Position numbers and translations under genes: made by a program
DNA from: Puccinellia tenuiflora
Taxonomy: Eukaryota > Streptophyta > Magnoliopsida > Poales > Poaceae
DNA length: 64,000 bases
Assembly (NCBI GenBank): GCA_012064385.1
Contig: QRDG01000955.1
Span: 124,001-188,000, forward strand
Direction of reading: 5' to 3'
The notes under the pieces: generated by a model
What the model saw: the letters and a program-made list of their open reading frames with translations, nothing else
Told to the model about the DNA's origin: nothing
Databases searched by the model: none
In this document: positions 1 to 11,422 of the stretch, piece by piece
Layout: every line of letters begins with the position of its first letter
How positions within the stretch are numbered: position 1 is the first letter of the stretch

Positions 1-730
1 TGATTTATATATGACATGTGTTGGTATCTTGTCTAGTTTTTATCTTTGATGTTATTCTATGATGGTGTTGTGCGAACGTCGACTGCATATCACTTCACCT
101 ATATGGGCTCATAGGAGAACACTATGATGTAATGAATTGAGGAGGTCTTAGGGGGACATGTAAACTTGAGACCAAGTTATGAAGTTACTTTATGGGGCAT
201 TAGTATCGGGACCTTAAAGATTAATGCTATGGTGGGACTTTATGTCTTAATAACTCTTGTCTAGTCATTTACTTGACCACATGATCCATCATAAGAGGTT
301 TAGTTTATTTATTAGCTATTCCTAATTTTGGCTCCGTCCAAAGAAGATTAAAACTTGACAAAATGTTTACCTTGTTGTTTTAGAAATATTTATGCCATGA
401 AGTCTAAGTAACCCTTGGGAACTCTCTCCACCTATAAGAAACACACACTTGAGCTTGTCCTCTTGCTGCATAGAGGATTGGGCTTTCTCTCCTTGAGAGC
501 TTTCACTTGTCATATTGCATTCTCAGCATTTTACTTTATTGCAATCTATACACCAAAAACCCAAAAACACTTGCATCATTTAATCATTTTAGTTTGTCTA
601 GTGCATAGATAATAAGGGAAGTGGCACTCGTATTTGAAAGGATAAATACTTATACCTTCTACTCCTCGTGGGATCGATACTATACTTACACATCGAAGAC
701 TTCAACGATCCCCTATACTTGTGGGTATCA
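1..730. mobile_element. LTR-like sequence ending at GGTATCA
   Basis: AT-rich sequence without a supported gene. It ends with a CTCCTCGTGGGATCGATAC-type stretch followed by CTTGTGGGTATCA at 718-730, which resembles the 3' end of cereal LTRs. At 731 the sequence switches abruptly to coding sequence of a gag fragment on the minus strand. The simplest reading is the right end of a solo or truncated LTR inserted into that gag. The left end lies outside the window, so no target duplication can be tested. The 65-codon frame at 415-612 has no recognisable domain and I do not call it. Confidence 0.35.
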
Positions 731-1698
731 GTTGGTCCCCAACCAAGTTGGGTCCTAAGATGTTAGTCACAATAGGCTTGGCAACCCAGATGGTTCTTTT
801 CTTGACACCACTTTGAGTCCCCACATGTTTGTCAAACACATTGCCAACCCTATCCTTCCTAAGAGAATAAACATCATCAATTATTATGGGGTTGGATAGA
901 GTACCATTAGTGCATGAAGAAGCCAAGTGGCCCTTCTCACGGCATAAGTAGCAATATCGACTCTTTTCATTCTTCTTAATAGACTCCCCAACTTGAGGAG
1001 CAATGACTTGAGTCTTCTTAGGAGGTGGCCTTTGTTCAACCCTAGGTTGAGCATGAGATTGAACAAAAGGCCGCTTCCCTAATTGCTTCTCACTAAGAGG
1101 TTTCTTCTTCATTGGGCAATCCCTAACACGATGCCCTTCAACTTTGCACTTGAAGCAAACAATCTTGGACGAGTGATTGACTTGTTCTTGGCCCTTCTTA
1201 TTGCTACTCTTGGACCTGTTCTTCATATTGGAGTTGAATCCAAGTCCACTCTTATCATTGGGGGATTTTTGCACACTCAACATGTTGTCAAGTGTGGCCT
1301 TCCCTTTATGACGTTTCTCCACATTTTCTTCAAAGAAGTGGCTTGTGCCTTGTGTTCTTTAGTCTCCCTACAAGGTTAGTAGCTACACAAGTACTAGTGG
1401 AAGTTGAAGCTTCATTGTTAGAGCAACTAGGCACAAAATGTAATTCAACATATGATTTAGCACTAGTGTGAGATGAAGAATTACAAGGACTAGCACATGG
1501 CATTGTAGCATTTTTAGTAAAAGTTGTGCCATTGTCCACATGAGGCTCACTAGATATTACCTTGGTAGCGATAGCCTCATGAGCTAACTTTAGCTTATCA
1601 TGAGATACTAGAAGATATTCATGAGAGCTCGAGAGCTTCCCATGGCTTTCTTCCAATATCTCATAATTGCTAGTTAGCAATTTTAGTTGAGCCCTTAG
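731..1698 (-). pseudogene. copia-like gag fragment with two CCHC zinc knuckles
   Basis: Reading leftward, a coiled-coil-like segment rich in SS, SH and KL pairs (1680-1330) is followed in another frame by a basic segment with two zinc knuckles: CFKCKVEGHRVRDC near 1165-1125 and CYLCREKGHLASSC near 960-915. The frame then ends in a WVAKP..GPN segment typical of sequence just before the protease in plant Ty1/copia polyproteins. The two halves are out of frame, so it is broken. It is cut on the right by the LTR starting at 1699 and on the left by the LTR-like end at 730. Zinc-knuckle type is clear; copia (possibly SIRE/Maximus-like) is inference. No pol is present. Confidence 0.55.
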
Positions 1699-2233
1699 TG
1701 TCGTGGGGTTGTCACGGCAAGTCCTTCCTTTGGGAAGGTGAGTTCTGGGGCCATTGATGCACGAAATACGTAGGAGAGGTAATCTCGCCTAGGGACACGG
1801 ATTTACCCAGGTTCGGCCCCTCTTGATTAGAGGTAAAGACCTACTTCCTGCTTCTCTTTATTGCTCTAGATCTGATATCAATTACAGGGTTCCGGCTCCT
1901 CTCTGGGGAGTCGGCGACTAGGTATCTCTCTCAAGGCTTATCGATCTAAGGTCCAGGACCCCGCTTATAAAGGCGGCCAGGTCTCTGGACTTACAACTTA
2001 CACCGAGTCATGCCAGAACACGGAGTCCTACTCTACGTCTTGGCCTTCCAAGCTTAGGCTCCGGGTTGTACTTGGACTCCTTCCGGGCGGGTCCCTTCTC
2101 CATCATGGGCCTTGGTCGGCTTGTCTCCAGCCCAGCCCATGTGACTTGATGCTTGACTCGACTTTGGCCTTCTTGGTCTTGGCGGGTCTACTTTCCGGGT
2201 CCATGGGCCTACCTATAAAGTATCCCCCCATCA
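1699..2233 (-). repeat. 3' LTR of the Tat-like element
   Basis: On the plus strand it runs from TGTCGTGGGGTTGTC to CCCCCCATCA, with TG..CA ends. On the element strand it starts TGATGGGGGGATAC and ends CCCCACGACA. It matches 15218-15785 over its whole length, with scattered substitutions and a missing stretch near 1925. A PPT (ATTCGGGGGCTAC on the minus strand) abuts it at 2234. Confidence 0.85.
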
Positions 2234-2246
2234 GTAGCCCCCGAAT
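2234..2246 (-). other. Polypurine tract of the Tat-like element
   Basis: On the minus strand ATTCGGGGGCTAC directly precedes the TGATGGGG start of the 3' LTR. The same 13 bases precede the LTR at 17676 on the plus strand, which supports the assignment as plus-strand primer site. Confidence 0.75.
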
Positions 2247-2666
2247 TTATCTTGGGCGCAGCTTTGCGGCTTCCTCTGACTCCTTGGGTCGAATCCTTGG
2301 TTCGACTTCTTCAATTTGAGTCATCAACTCAGAAGTCGCCTGCTGCTAGCTCCAAGATGAATTCCTGCATAAAAACACATCACACATATAAAATGAGTCC
2401 ATCCTCATCCCTTGTTCAAGCCACCACCCTTGCCTTTGCACTAGCAGGCCGAGTTTGTTATGACTCTTGTGAACAAGGACTAAATAACTTGACTCTCACT
2501 GTCACAGGACTCGCCATTCTGAGACAAGCCGGCTCCTTCCACTTCTGTGACTTTAGTTTTTCTCTATTATAATTTCCTGTCTGGCTTTTAGCCGCTGAAT
2601 CGTTATCACCGAATCGTTATCCACAGCTTATTGTGGACCACCACTGTAACTCTCTAGGGTTTTTAC

Positions 2667-2680
2667 CCCTTTATAAATTG
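2667..2680 (+). promoter_or_regulatory. TATA box of the antisense gene
   Basis: CCCCTTTATAAATTG lies about 110 bp upstream of the ATG at 2785. It is on the strand opposite to the retroelement, in the spacer between the PPT and the antisense gene. Position and sequence fit a plant core promoter; no expression evidence is available. Confidence 0.45.
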
Positions 2681-4263
2681 CGAAGGGTTAGGTCTCAAAA
2701 CCCTCACTTGCCCCTTCAGCTCAAATCTCCCCTTTCCCTTTGCGCTCATCTCTTCCCGCGCTCAGCACACACCACCCGCTCGCCATGGCTCCTAAGCGCG
2801 CAAAGGCTGCTCCCAAGGCCAAGGCTTCCTCATCGAGCAGGACAGTGGACATCGCCGCCGCGGCCGCCGCCGCCAAATCTTCATCGAAGCGATCGATTTC
2901 CACCAATTGGGGTGGATCCACGATTACCTCTGAGCAATTGAAGACGCACCGGTCGACTGGCCTTATTCCATCCAATGTGAAGGCTCGGGCCCCAGGGGAT
3001 GAGATAGTGCCCGCTCCCGCGAAGGATGAGGTGGTGATCTTCACAGAGCATCTGTTTCGCGGGTTTACTCCCCCCGGTAATCTTTTCTTCTGCCAACTCC
3101 TTGATCTTTATCAGCTACGGATTCACGACTTGGCTCCCAACTCTATCCTCACTTTGTCCAACTTCGTCACTTTGTGTGAGGATTACCTCCAAATCAAACC
3201 CGATCTTAACCTCTGGCTCGAACTTTTCTATTGCAACCCCCAGCCCGAAACTTCTGGGGGCCCTTTCCTTCAATGCGGCGCCGTCGCTCTTCAACGACGC
3301 CTTCATTCCGTCTTTCCCAAGCCTGTCTTTCCTAATCGCATCAAAGATTGGCAGAAAACTTTCTTCTACTGCAAGGATACCTCCCCTGCAGGTGAACCTA
3401 AACTCCCTCTGTTCTCTGAGGACCGCCTCCAGGCGACTCCCCTTATGAAGGCTAGATGCTCAGAGGCCGCCCGACCAAGAGTCGAATCTTTGATCACTCG
3501 GATTCGGGCCCTCCTATCCCACAATCTGGAAAATATGGACCTAGTCCGCTGCTGGACAACTTGGAGGATTCAGCCCCTGAGTCCTAGGACTCGGCTTATT
3601 TGCTCATATACTCGCTGCGCGGGTGATGACCTCCGGGTGACAGAACAGCTGTCAGATGGTCCTGAGCTCGGTCGGCTCATCAAAAAGCTGACTGGGCGGC
3701 CTGTGAAGGACCAGGCACATTTTGGGCTCCAGCCCTTCTGCTCCACCAACCCGGCTCCTGATGTAAGCTTTACACATTGTTGCATTTTTAACTTGCTTTT
3801 ATCTGTCTCATTTGCTAACTCAACCTCCCTGACTCTTGAGGAGCTAACTAACTCCTTCTGGAAGCCAGCCTCTGAAGCTGGAACTAGAGTTGAAGCTGAA
3901 GCCGAGGTTGAGGAAGAGACTCCTGTCACAGAACGAACTGCTGTGGTAGAAGACACTGATGACGATGACGAGGAGAGGCTCCCGTTGAAGATGATGTTGA
4001 TGATGAGGAGTCCTCGCCAGAGGCTCCTACCGAAGATGTTGTTGAAGAGGAGTCTTCTCAAGAGGCTCCTGTCTCGGAGCAGGAACATACGGCATCAAGT
4101 CCTGCAACTGTGCAGCCGACTTCCTCTGAGGAGTCCTTAGGCGCCAAGAGTCGCTCCTCATCTCCTGTTAGGAATGAGTCTCGGGCGGCCGTCCCCAAGG
4201 TACCTTACTCTCTAGTCTTGGGATCGAGCGGCTCCATTTCTAAACTTCAAGAATCCCCGCAGA

Positions 4264-4955
4264 GCGTCATTGCTGCCAGGAAGAGGAAGCTACGTTCTGA
4301 TGGACCCGCAGATGCTCCGGATCCATTGCCAGCTTCTCATCAAAGGAAGTCGACCTCCCCTCCTGAGAAGGCCGACTCCTACCACTCTGGCATGTCCATG
4401 CCATCTTCTGACTCTCAGGCCTCCTTGGACCTTGAGACCAACATTGGGTATGACCTTTGTGCTTATTTGTACTTTATATGACTTCTGTATTTCCTTTTCA
4501 CTAGATTCACCACTGACTTCTGGCTCTATCTATTTCAGGGCTCGGCCTTGCATCAAGGTAACCAAGCTCCCAGGCATGGCTGATNATCAACTCGTTCGCC
4601 TGCTAAGCCTGAAGAACTGTGCAAGCGTGTTGCTGCTAGGAAGAGAAAATTGCGCTCCGATGGGCCTGCAGAGCTCCTGAGCCTCTGCCAGTTTCGCACC
4701 AACGGAAGTCAGCTTCTCCTCCTAGCAAAGACGACTCCTACCACTCCGGCATGTCTATGCCCTCTTCGGACTCTCAGGCCCTCCTTGGACCTGGAGACTA
4801 TACTGGGTATGACTTCTCTGTTTACTCTATTTGCATTCAAATGACTTCTGCTTTTTCTTTTCACTAGATTTATTGCTGACTCCTGACTTTGTCTATTTCA
4901 GGGCTCGGCCTTGTGTCAAGGTCGCCAAGCTCCCCGGCATGACTGATGTCACATC
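4264..4955 (+). repeat. Tandem duplication of an exon plus intron in the antisense gene
   Basis: Two copies about 361 bp apart (4264-4592 and 4625-4955). Each holds an AARKRKLRSDGPA-type coding start, a DSYHSGMSMPSSDSQ-type segment (the second copy needs a frame change), and a GTATGAC donor-like site. Each then has a short pyrimidine-rich intron and an exon beginning GGGCTCGGCCTTG. The copies differ by many substitutions, so the duplication is old. One ambiguous base (N) lies at 4585 in copy 1. Confidence 0.75.
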
Positions 4956-5397
4956 TACTCGGGGCCTGTCCCTCCTTCGGCTTCTCAAACAACAAGCACG
5001 AGGACAGGTCCCTCCACTCCTGCATCTGCCGGTGTGCAACTACAGCTCCCACTATCCCCGAGTCCCCTTCAAGGACTCGGGAAGCGACTCCACTGGTGGC
5101 CCAGCACACCTCTGGGACTGGGACTCCTGTCACTGCGCCTCAAGTTCGTCCGGCTTCTCCGAAGGCGGCTCCTGTAGCTCAACCGAACGACAAGGCCAAG
5201 TCCTCTATGACTACAGCCGACTTCGGGTGGCTGATAATATGTCTTTCTCTGAAGCTTATGCTGAAGCAGTCGACCTGAACGATCATCCGCCAGGCTAAAG
5301 GATGACGAGCAAGCGGCTCTTAGGTCCCTTCACATGATTCATAACATAAGCTCTTATGACTTTTATCCTTTATGCTTTCTGATAGCCTCCTATTGCA

Positions 5398-5850
5398 GTA
5401 GCCCCCAAGCACCTGTCTGTGGTGTCTTGTTACTAAGTCAGGTGCTTTGCTTTGAAATTGAACTCAATTGCTGTGTAGAAAAAATTTGCACACTGTAGCC
5501 CCCAAGCACTGAGTCCTTAGCTCTACTAGGACTCGGGGCTGCTGATCTGCTGTCTATCGGGTCATTGGACCAAAAAACTTTTCCACGAGTAGCCCCCAAG
5601 CGCCGAGTTGTCAGCCTGCGACGACCTTGGAGCTACAAATCCATGTGATTAACTGGTAATTAACGTGTAGAAAAAATTTGCTCTGCGAGTAGCCCCCAAG
5701 CGCCAAGTTGTTGACTTGTGACGACTTGGAGCTGATGACTTGTTGACTAGGACCCATGCCTGCTGGTTGTGAGAGAAAAATTTGACTCCTGAGTAGCCCC
5801 CAAGCGCCAAGTTGTTAACTTGTGACAACTTGGAGCTCATGAGTTCTCTG
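5398..5850. repeat. Degenerate ~100-bp tandem array with PPT-like cores
   Basis: GTAGCCCCCAAGC occurs five times, starting at 5398, 5495, 5589, 5689 and 5793 (spacing 94-104 bp). Each is followed by gene-poor sequence with recurring AGTTGTTGACTTGTGACGAC-like text. On the retroelement strand each core reads GCTTGGGGGCTAC, close to the element's PPT. The array sits in what looks like an intron of the antisense gene. Confidence 0.75.
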
Positions 5851-5853
5851 CGT

Positions 5854-5946
5854 TGACTTGTAAAACTGACTTGTAAAATCTGACTTATCAATTCTGACTT
5901 GTAAGCTATGACTTGTCAATTCTGACTTGTAAAATTTGACTTGTGA
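5854..5946. repeat. Short tandem repeat (TGACTTGTAAAATC-like)
   Basis: About seven imperfect copies of a 13-15 bp unit containing TGACTTGT directly follow the ~100-bp array and end at the acceptor of the coiled-coil exon. Confidence 0.7.
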
Positions 5947-7104
5947 TTGCAGAGCCTTATCTCCAAGATGAAGAGGGATATGAAGGAGCTAGAGGACCAA
6001 GCAGCTGCTAGTGCCAGGTCTGCTCAGGCTGAGAAAGAGCACTCTCTTCAATTCGAGAAGGATCTGAAAGCTTTATCTGCTCAACTGGAGCAGGTGAAAA
6101 AAGAATCTGCAGATGCCAAAAGAGTTGCTCAAAAGGCACACAACGATCTGAAAGCTATCTTTGACACCTGCCGCAAAGGCATTGGGGCCATGTGCCAACA
6201 CATATTCGGTAAGTTTGTACTTTTTGCTTACTCCCTCTTTGCATCTTTCTGAACTGCTTTTAGTCTGACAATCACTGATTTCCTTTCTACAGGGGCTGAC
6301 TCCCAAAACTCAAGCTGCCCACTAGCAAGCAATTGCATGAGATGCTTGACCACTGTCATGGGCTGCAAGAGGGAGCCCGTGCTGTGGTAAAATATCTGAA
6401 TGCTAAGGGCAAGTGCCCCAAAGAACCTGAACGTCTAGTGGACGAGTTGTCTAGGGCACCAGGGTATATGCGACTGTGGAAGCAATCTTCTTTGAGGAGA
6501 GCATCCATCAGAATCATTGCCCTAGCCCACAGCTATTATCCCACTGTCTTAGAGCCGGCACTGCTTACTATAGGAAAGCCAGAACAACATGAGGATGGCA
6601 GACCCTTCACCCAAGACAACTTCAAGGCTGAGGAAAAGCTGGTGCGGCCATACGCTTGTGAGATTGCCAACAAGATGGACCCTGAGGTATGGGTTCATCA
6701 CTATGACTTGGAGAACAAAAGGGTTGCTCCAGACTCCTGAGATTGTAAAATTTGGTCGCCCCTCACAGGACTCATCTGGTGTCCCCTCTTCGTCTGCTGC
6801 ACCGAGTTCCTCATCACCGGCGGCTCCTGCTCCTGGTGCCGAGCCTATATTGAAGACTCCTGCTGCGCCCACTCCTTCAAGAGCTATCTCTGGCGACGCC
6901 CAGAGACAGGAAGAGCTGGCCAAGCACATGAAGAGTCCCAGAGGCACTGGTTTTCAAACGAAGAGAGTCGCCACCAAGCCTCCTGTGAAGCCGGCTCCTG
7001 CCTCTGCTGCTCAAACAAAAGACAAGTCTCCTGTGAAGAAGGACTCCCCAATTCCAGCTGAGAAGTCGACTCCTCTAGAGGATCATCCCTTGAATGACTT
7101 TTGA

Positions 7105-7671
7105 ATTTTTGTAATGATGTGCTACTGGTGCAAAACCTTTTTAGGTCTTTTGAACTACTTGTTCTGGAAATTTGCCAATCGGCTTGTAATGACTTGCTTG
7201 TTAAACTGTGAGATTGATATGTATTATCTATGCAAGTCATTTTGTGGTTCTTATAACCCATCTAATTATCCACTGATGAATAAGTAGGCCCTGCATGACT
7301 TCTCTGACAGCTTGTGCTGACAAGCTCCTGACACCTCATGTCCCTTAGGATTCATAAGAGCCGGAGACAAGTCATGCCTGTAGATTAGTCATATTGTGCA
7401 GGATGCATCTGACTTACCAGCGAGAAAATTAGGAAAAGTTTGGCTACTGTGCTGGGTTCAAGAGTCTAAGCTTTGACTTTTTTCACTGAAAAGCATGCCC
7501 CCAAAAACCTAATGACCAAAATTTAAAAATAAAGCGCACTCACTGGGTGACTCGACTAAAGAACTCATATTCACAGAAGCCGGCTTTATTTCTTTTGATC
7601 ATAATAATTTGATTACATCTAGGCATGGCTCACTGGGCTCTTTGCCTGTCAACTCATAAAACTATTACAAC
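7105..7671. other. Spacer between the antisense gene and pol
   Basis: About 570 bp without an open frame of note. It lies between the converging 3' ends of the antisense gene (plus) and pol (minus). I see no hairpin, promoter or repeat that I can support. Confidence 0.5.
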
Positions 7672-10600
7672 TTAAGTATAATAAGGACGCAACTGAGCTA
7701 TGTTCCATGGCCTCTTTGCCTCTGCATATGGGTCTAGCGTATGAGCTGTGTCAGCTCCTTTACTTTCACTTGCCGGCTCTCGTACATCCATTAGATAGTA
7801 CGACCCATTGTGCAAGTTCTTGCTTATGACGAACGGTCCTTCCCATGGTGGAGATAACTTGTGCATCCCCTCCCTGTTTTGGACAAGGCGAAGTACTAAG
7901 TCGCCTTCCTGGAAAGTCCAAGTCTTGATTCTGCGTGCGTGATATCGCCGCAGGTCCTGCTGATAAACTGCTGATCTCTCAAGGGCTAACTCCCTTGCTT
8001 CCTCGAGTGCGTCCACCGAGTCCTAGCAAGCGAGTTCATTCTCTGTCTCGACATAATTGGCGACTCGTGGCAAGTCATGCAACAAGTCGCTTGGCAGGAC
8101 GGCTTCTGCTCCATACACCATGAAGAAAGGTGTGAAGCCGGTGGATCTATTGGGAGTCGTCCTTATACTCCATAGTACTGCTGGCAGCTCCTCAACCCAA
8201 CACCCGGCGGCTCTTAGCAAGAGGACTCGGAGCCGAGGCTTAATTCTCTTCAGCAACTCCTGATTTGCCCTCTCTGCTTGTCCATTAGACTGTGGGTGTG
8301 CCACTGAGGCTAGGTCGAGTCTGATGTTGTTCTCACCACAGAACTTGGCCATCTCTCCAACTGATAAGTTGGTACCATTATCTGTAATGATGCTGTGAGG
8401 ATATCCGAAGCGTGTTGCTATCTTCTTGAAAAATCTCACTGCTGATGCTCCGTCGACTTTGCTGACGGGTTCGACTTCCACCCACTTGGTGAACTTGTCA
8501 ACTGCTACTAACAGATGGGTTTTCTGACAAGGCGACTTTGAGAAAGGACCCACCATGTCAAGCCCCCAAACTGCAAACGGCCAAGTGATAGGAATAGTCC
8601 TTAGCTCTTGGGCTGGTACGTGGTCTTGCCTTGCGTACCTTTGACATCCATCATAGACTCGAACTATCTTTTCTGCGTCCAAATGTGCTGTTAGCCAAAA
8701 GAACCCGTGCCTGAAAGCTTTTGACACCAATGATCTAGTAGATGCATGATGACCACAATCACCTGCATGAATCTCTTGCAGTATTTGCCTGCCCTCTTCT
8801 AGAGACACACACCTCTGGTAGACTCCAGTGACACTCCTTCTGTACAACTCGCCATTAATGACTGTGTAGGACTTGCATCGTCTGATGAGTTGTTTCCGTT
8901 TGACTACATCCTTCGGTAGTTCACCCCGTAGGAGATATGCAAGGTAGGGCTCTGTCCATGCTGGGATTGCCCGTACTGCTTGCCACAAGTGCCGACTCTG
9001 GATCTGGGAAGGCTAACTCCTCCTCTGAAGGCAACTTGACTGATGGATGGTGAAGTTCATCCACAAATACATTTGGGGGTACTTTCTCCCGACGAGAGCC
9101 GAGTCGTGATAACGCATCTGCGGCCTCGTTCTTGCGTCTGTCGATATGCTCCACTTGATAACCAGAAAAGAACCCGGCTATCTGTTCGACTGCTCTTCTA
9201 TAAGCCGCCATGTTTGCATCCTTCGAGTCCCAGGTTCCAGATACTTGCTGGGCTACGAGATCCGAGTCTCCAAAGCACCTGATACGCTTGATGTTCATCT
9301 CCTTGGCCAAACGCAGGCCGTGTAGCAAAGCCTCATACTCTGCCATGTTGTTTGTGCAATCAAAATGCAACTGAAGGACATATGCCAACTAATCTCCTTT
9401 TGGTGAAGTTAAAACCACGCCGGCTCCTGAGCCTTCTAGCTGTCTGGATCCGTCGAAGTGCATTGTCCAATATTTGGTGCAAGGTGAACTTGGTGAGGAC
9501 GTGCAATCAGTCTAATTATTGACAAAGTCGACCAAAGCTTGAGACTTGATTGCTGTCCTTGGCTCATATGTGATATGGTAAGGACCTAACTCGATTGCCC
9601 ACTTGGCGACTCGACCTGTTGCATCTCTGTTGCGTATAATGTCAGCCAGTGGTGCTGAACTCACCACTTTGATTGGATGCTCTTGAAAATAATGCTTAAG
9701 CTTCCTACTTGCAAGGAAAACTCCATAGACTAATTTCTGCCATTGAGGGTACCTTTGCTTTGAATCTGCGAGGACTTCACTAATGTAGTAAACAGGCCTC
9801 TGTACTGGGTACTCTTTTCCTTCCACTAATCGTTCCACCACTACTACTGCACTGACCACCCGTTCATTGGCAGCCACATATAATAGCATGGGCTCCTTAT
9901 CTGTAGGAGCTACAAGTACTGGTGCTGATGATAGGGTTTTCTTCAAGCCCTCAAAAGCATCGTCAGCTTCTTTGTCCCATATGAATTTGTCTGACTTCTT
10001 CAGGAGTCGGTAGAGAGGACCCGCCTTCTCCCCGAGTCTTGAGATGAATCTGCTGAGAGCTGCTACACAACCAGCGAGTTTCTGAACGTCCTTTAGACAA
10101 GTCGGCTTCTGCAAGTTGTGAATAGCCTTGATTTTCTCTGGGTTTGCCTCAATGCCTCTTTCTGAAACAATGAAGCCTAGGAGTTTGCCTGCAGGGACTC
10201 CAAAAACACACTTGGTTGGGTTGAGCTTCATCTTGTACTTGCGCAGGTTATCAAAGGTTTCTATCAGGTCTGCTATCAGGGAGTCGGCTTTCTGAGACTT
10301 GACAACTACATCATCCACATAAGCATGAATATTCCTTCCAATCTGTTCTCTGAAACAATTCTGGATACACCTCTGATATGTAGCTCCTGCGTTCTTGAGT
10401 CCAAAGGGCATTGTTGTATAACAAAATGCTCCAAAGGGCGTAATGAAGGACATCTTCAGCTCATCCTCTATGTTGAGTCTGATCTGGTGGTACCCTGAAT
10501 AGGCATCCAAAAAACAAAGTAACTCTGACCCCGTTGTGGAGTCAATGATCTGATCAATACGAGGCAATGCAAATGGGTCCTTAGGGCAATGCTTGTTAAG

Positions 10601-11422
10601 ACCCGTGAGGTCGATGCACATCCGCAACTCTCCTGTTTTCTTTGGCACTAGTACTGGATTGGCTACCCACTCTGGGTGAAAGACTTCCTTGATGAACTCG
10701 GCTGCGAGGAGTCGAGCCACATCTTCTCCGATGGCTTTCCTCCTGTCATCGTGAAACTTGCGCAGACCTTGCTTAACTGGTCTTGCATTAGGGTTAACGT
10801 GTAAGCTGTGCTCGGCGAGTTCTCTCGGGACTCCTGGCATGTCCGATGGCTTCCATGCAAAGACGTCCCGGTTCTCACGGATGAACTCGACGAGCGCGCT
10901 TTCCTATTTATCAGAGAGGTGTGCCCCAATGGTGAACTGCTTGGAAAAATCACCAGGGGTAAAGTCGACTTGCTTTGTATCCTGAGCTGACTTGAATTTC
11001 ATCTTCTCCTCTGTGGCCGGCTTCTTAAGGACCGAGTTGTCCTCCGGGTCCACGTTTGCCTTGTAAAATTTCAGCTCCTCTTGAGCACAAGCTGTCTCGG
11101 CCATTGCTGCATCTCCTAGTTCACACTCCAATGCCATCTGTTTGCTGCCATTGACTGTAATGACTCCTGCTGGACCTGGCATCTTGAGCTTCAAGTAAAC
11201 ATAGCATGGTCTAGCCATAAACTTAAAGTATGCTGGTCGACCAAAGAGAGCATGATATGGACTCTTGAGATCCACTACCTCAAAAGGCATAATCTCTGAA
11301 CGGAAATTCTCCACTGTCCCAAAAGCAACCTCAAGATAAATCTTACCGATTGGCTTGGCTGACTTTCCTGGTACGATTCCATGAAAAACTGTTCCAGTGG
11401 GTATTAGCTGCCTATCTTGCAG
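7672..11422 (-). pseudogene. Gypsy pol: RT, RNase H, second RNase H, integrase
   Basis: Reading leftward from 11422, the end of the protease region leads to RT with FLDAYSGYHQI, MPFGLKNAGATYQ and the catalytic AYVDDVVV (about 10320-10300). RNase H follows to 9512. A second, archaeal-type-like RNase H (9388-8925) has TNNMAEYEALLHGLRLA, DSDLVAQQV and NEAADALSR. Integrase follows with an H..H..C..C finger region and a core with GLDMVGPF, ITDNGT and QAERANQELLKR. The part from 8016 to 7672 is the integrase C-terminus. Breaks: TAG at 11420, TAG near 10901, TAA at 9509, a stop near 9390, a frameshift between 8988 and 8921, and TAG near 8020. The second RNase H supports Tat lineage (established for that group). 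Not translatable as one protein. Confidence 0.85.

Larger units (their letters stand above)
2785..7104 (+). pseudogene. Antisense extra gene (aORF) of the Tat-like element, transposase_28-type
   Basis: The start chosen is MAPKRAKAAPKAKASSSS at 2785, because the paralogue at 17087 also begins MAPK followed by an alanine run. Exon 1 (2785-3761) carries the conserved block HLFRGFTPPGNLFF, LRIHDLAPNSIL, FYCKDTSPAGEP and CWTTWRIQPLSPRTRL. Grass retroelement ORFs annotated as putative gypsy-type transposon (Pfam PF04195) have this block. A donor-like GTAAGC follows at 3762. Acidic and serine/proline-rich exons follow, then a coiled-coil exon (5952-6209, between AG and GTAAGT). A last part (6293-7104) ends in a basic KSPVKKDSPIP tail and TGA. 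Frame is lost near 3975 and 6725, so this copy is probably dead. Its role in the element is unknown. Confidence 0.65.

Noticed and set aside
4585..4585. Single ambiguous base N
   Set aside because: Sequencing ambiguity, not biology; noted because it lies in the duplicated exon unit.
5398..5850. Regularly spaced short identical cores that look like a CRISPR array
   Set aside because: Spacing is about 100 bp and the sequence between cores is itself repeated; plant DNA; no cas genes. It is a degenerate tandem repeat.
8057..9282. Plus-strand frames opposite pol
   Set aside because: Shadows of the integrase and RNase H coding strand; no start context or domains.
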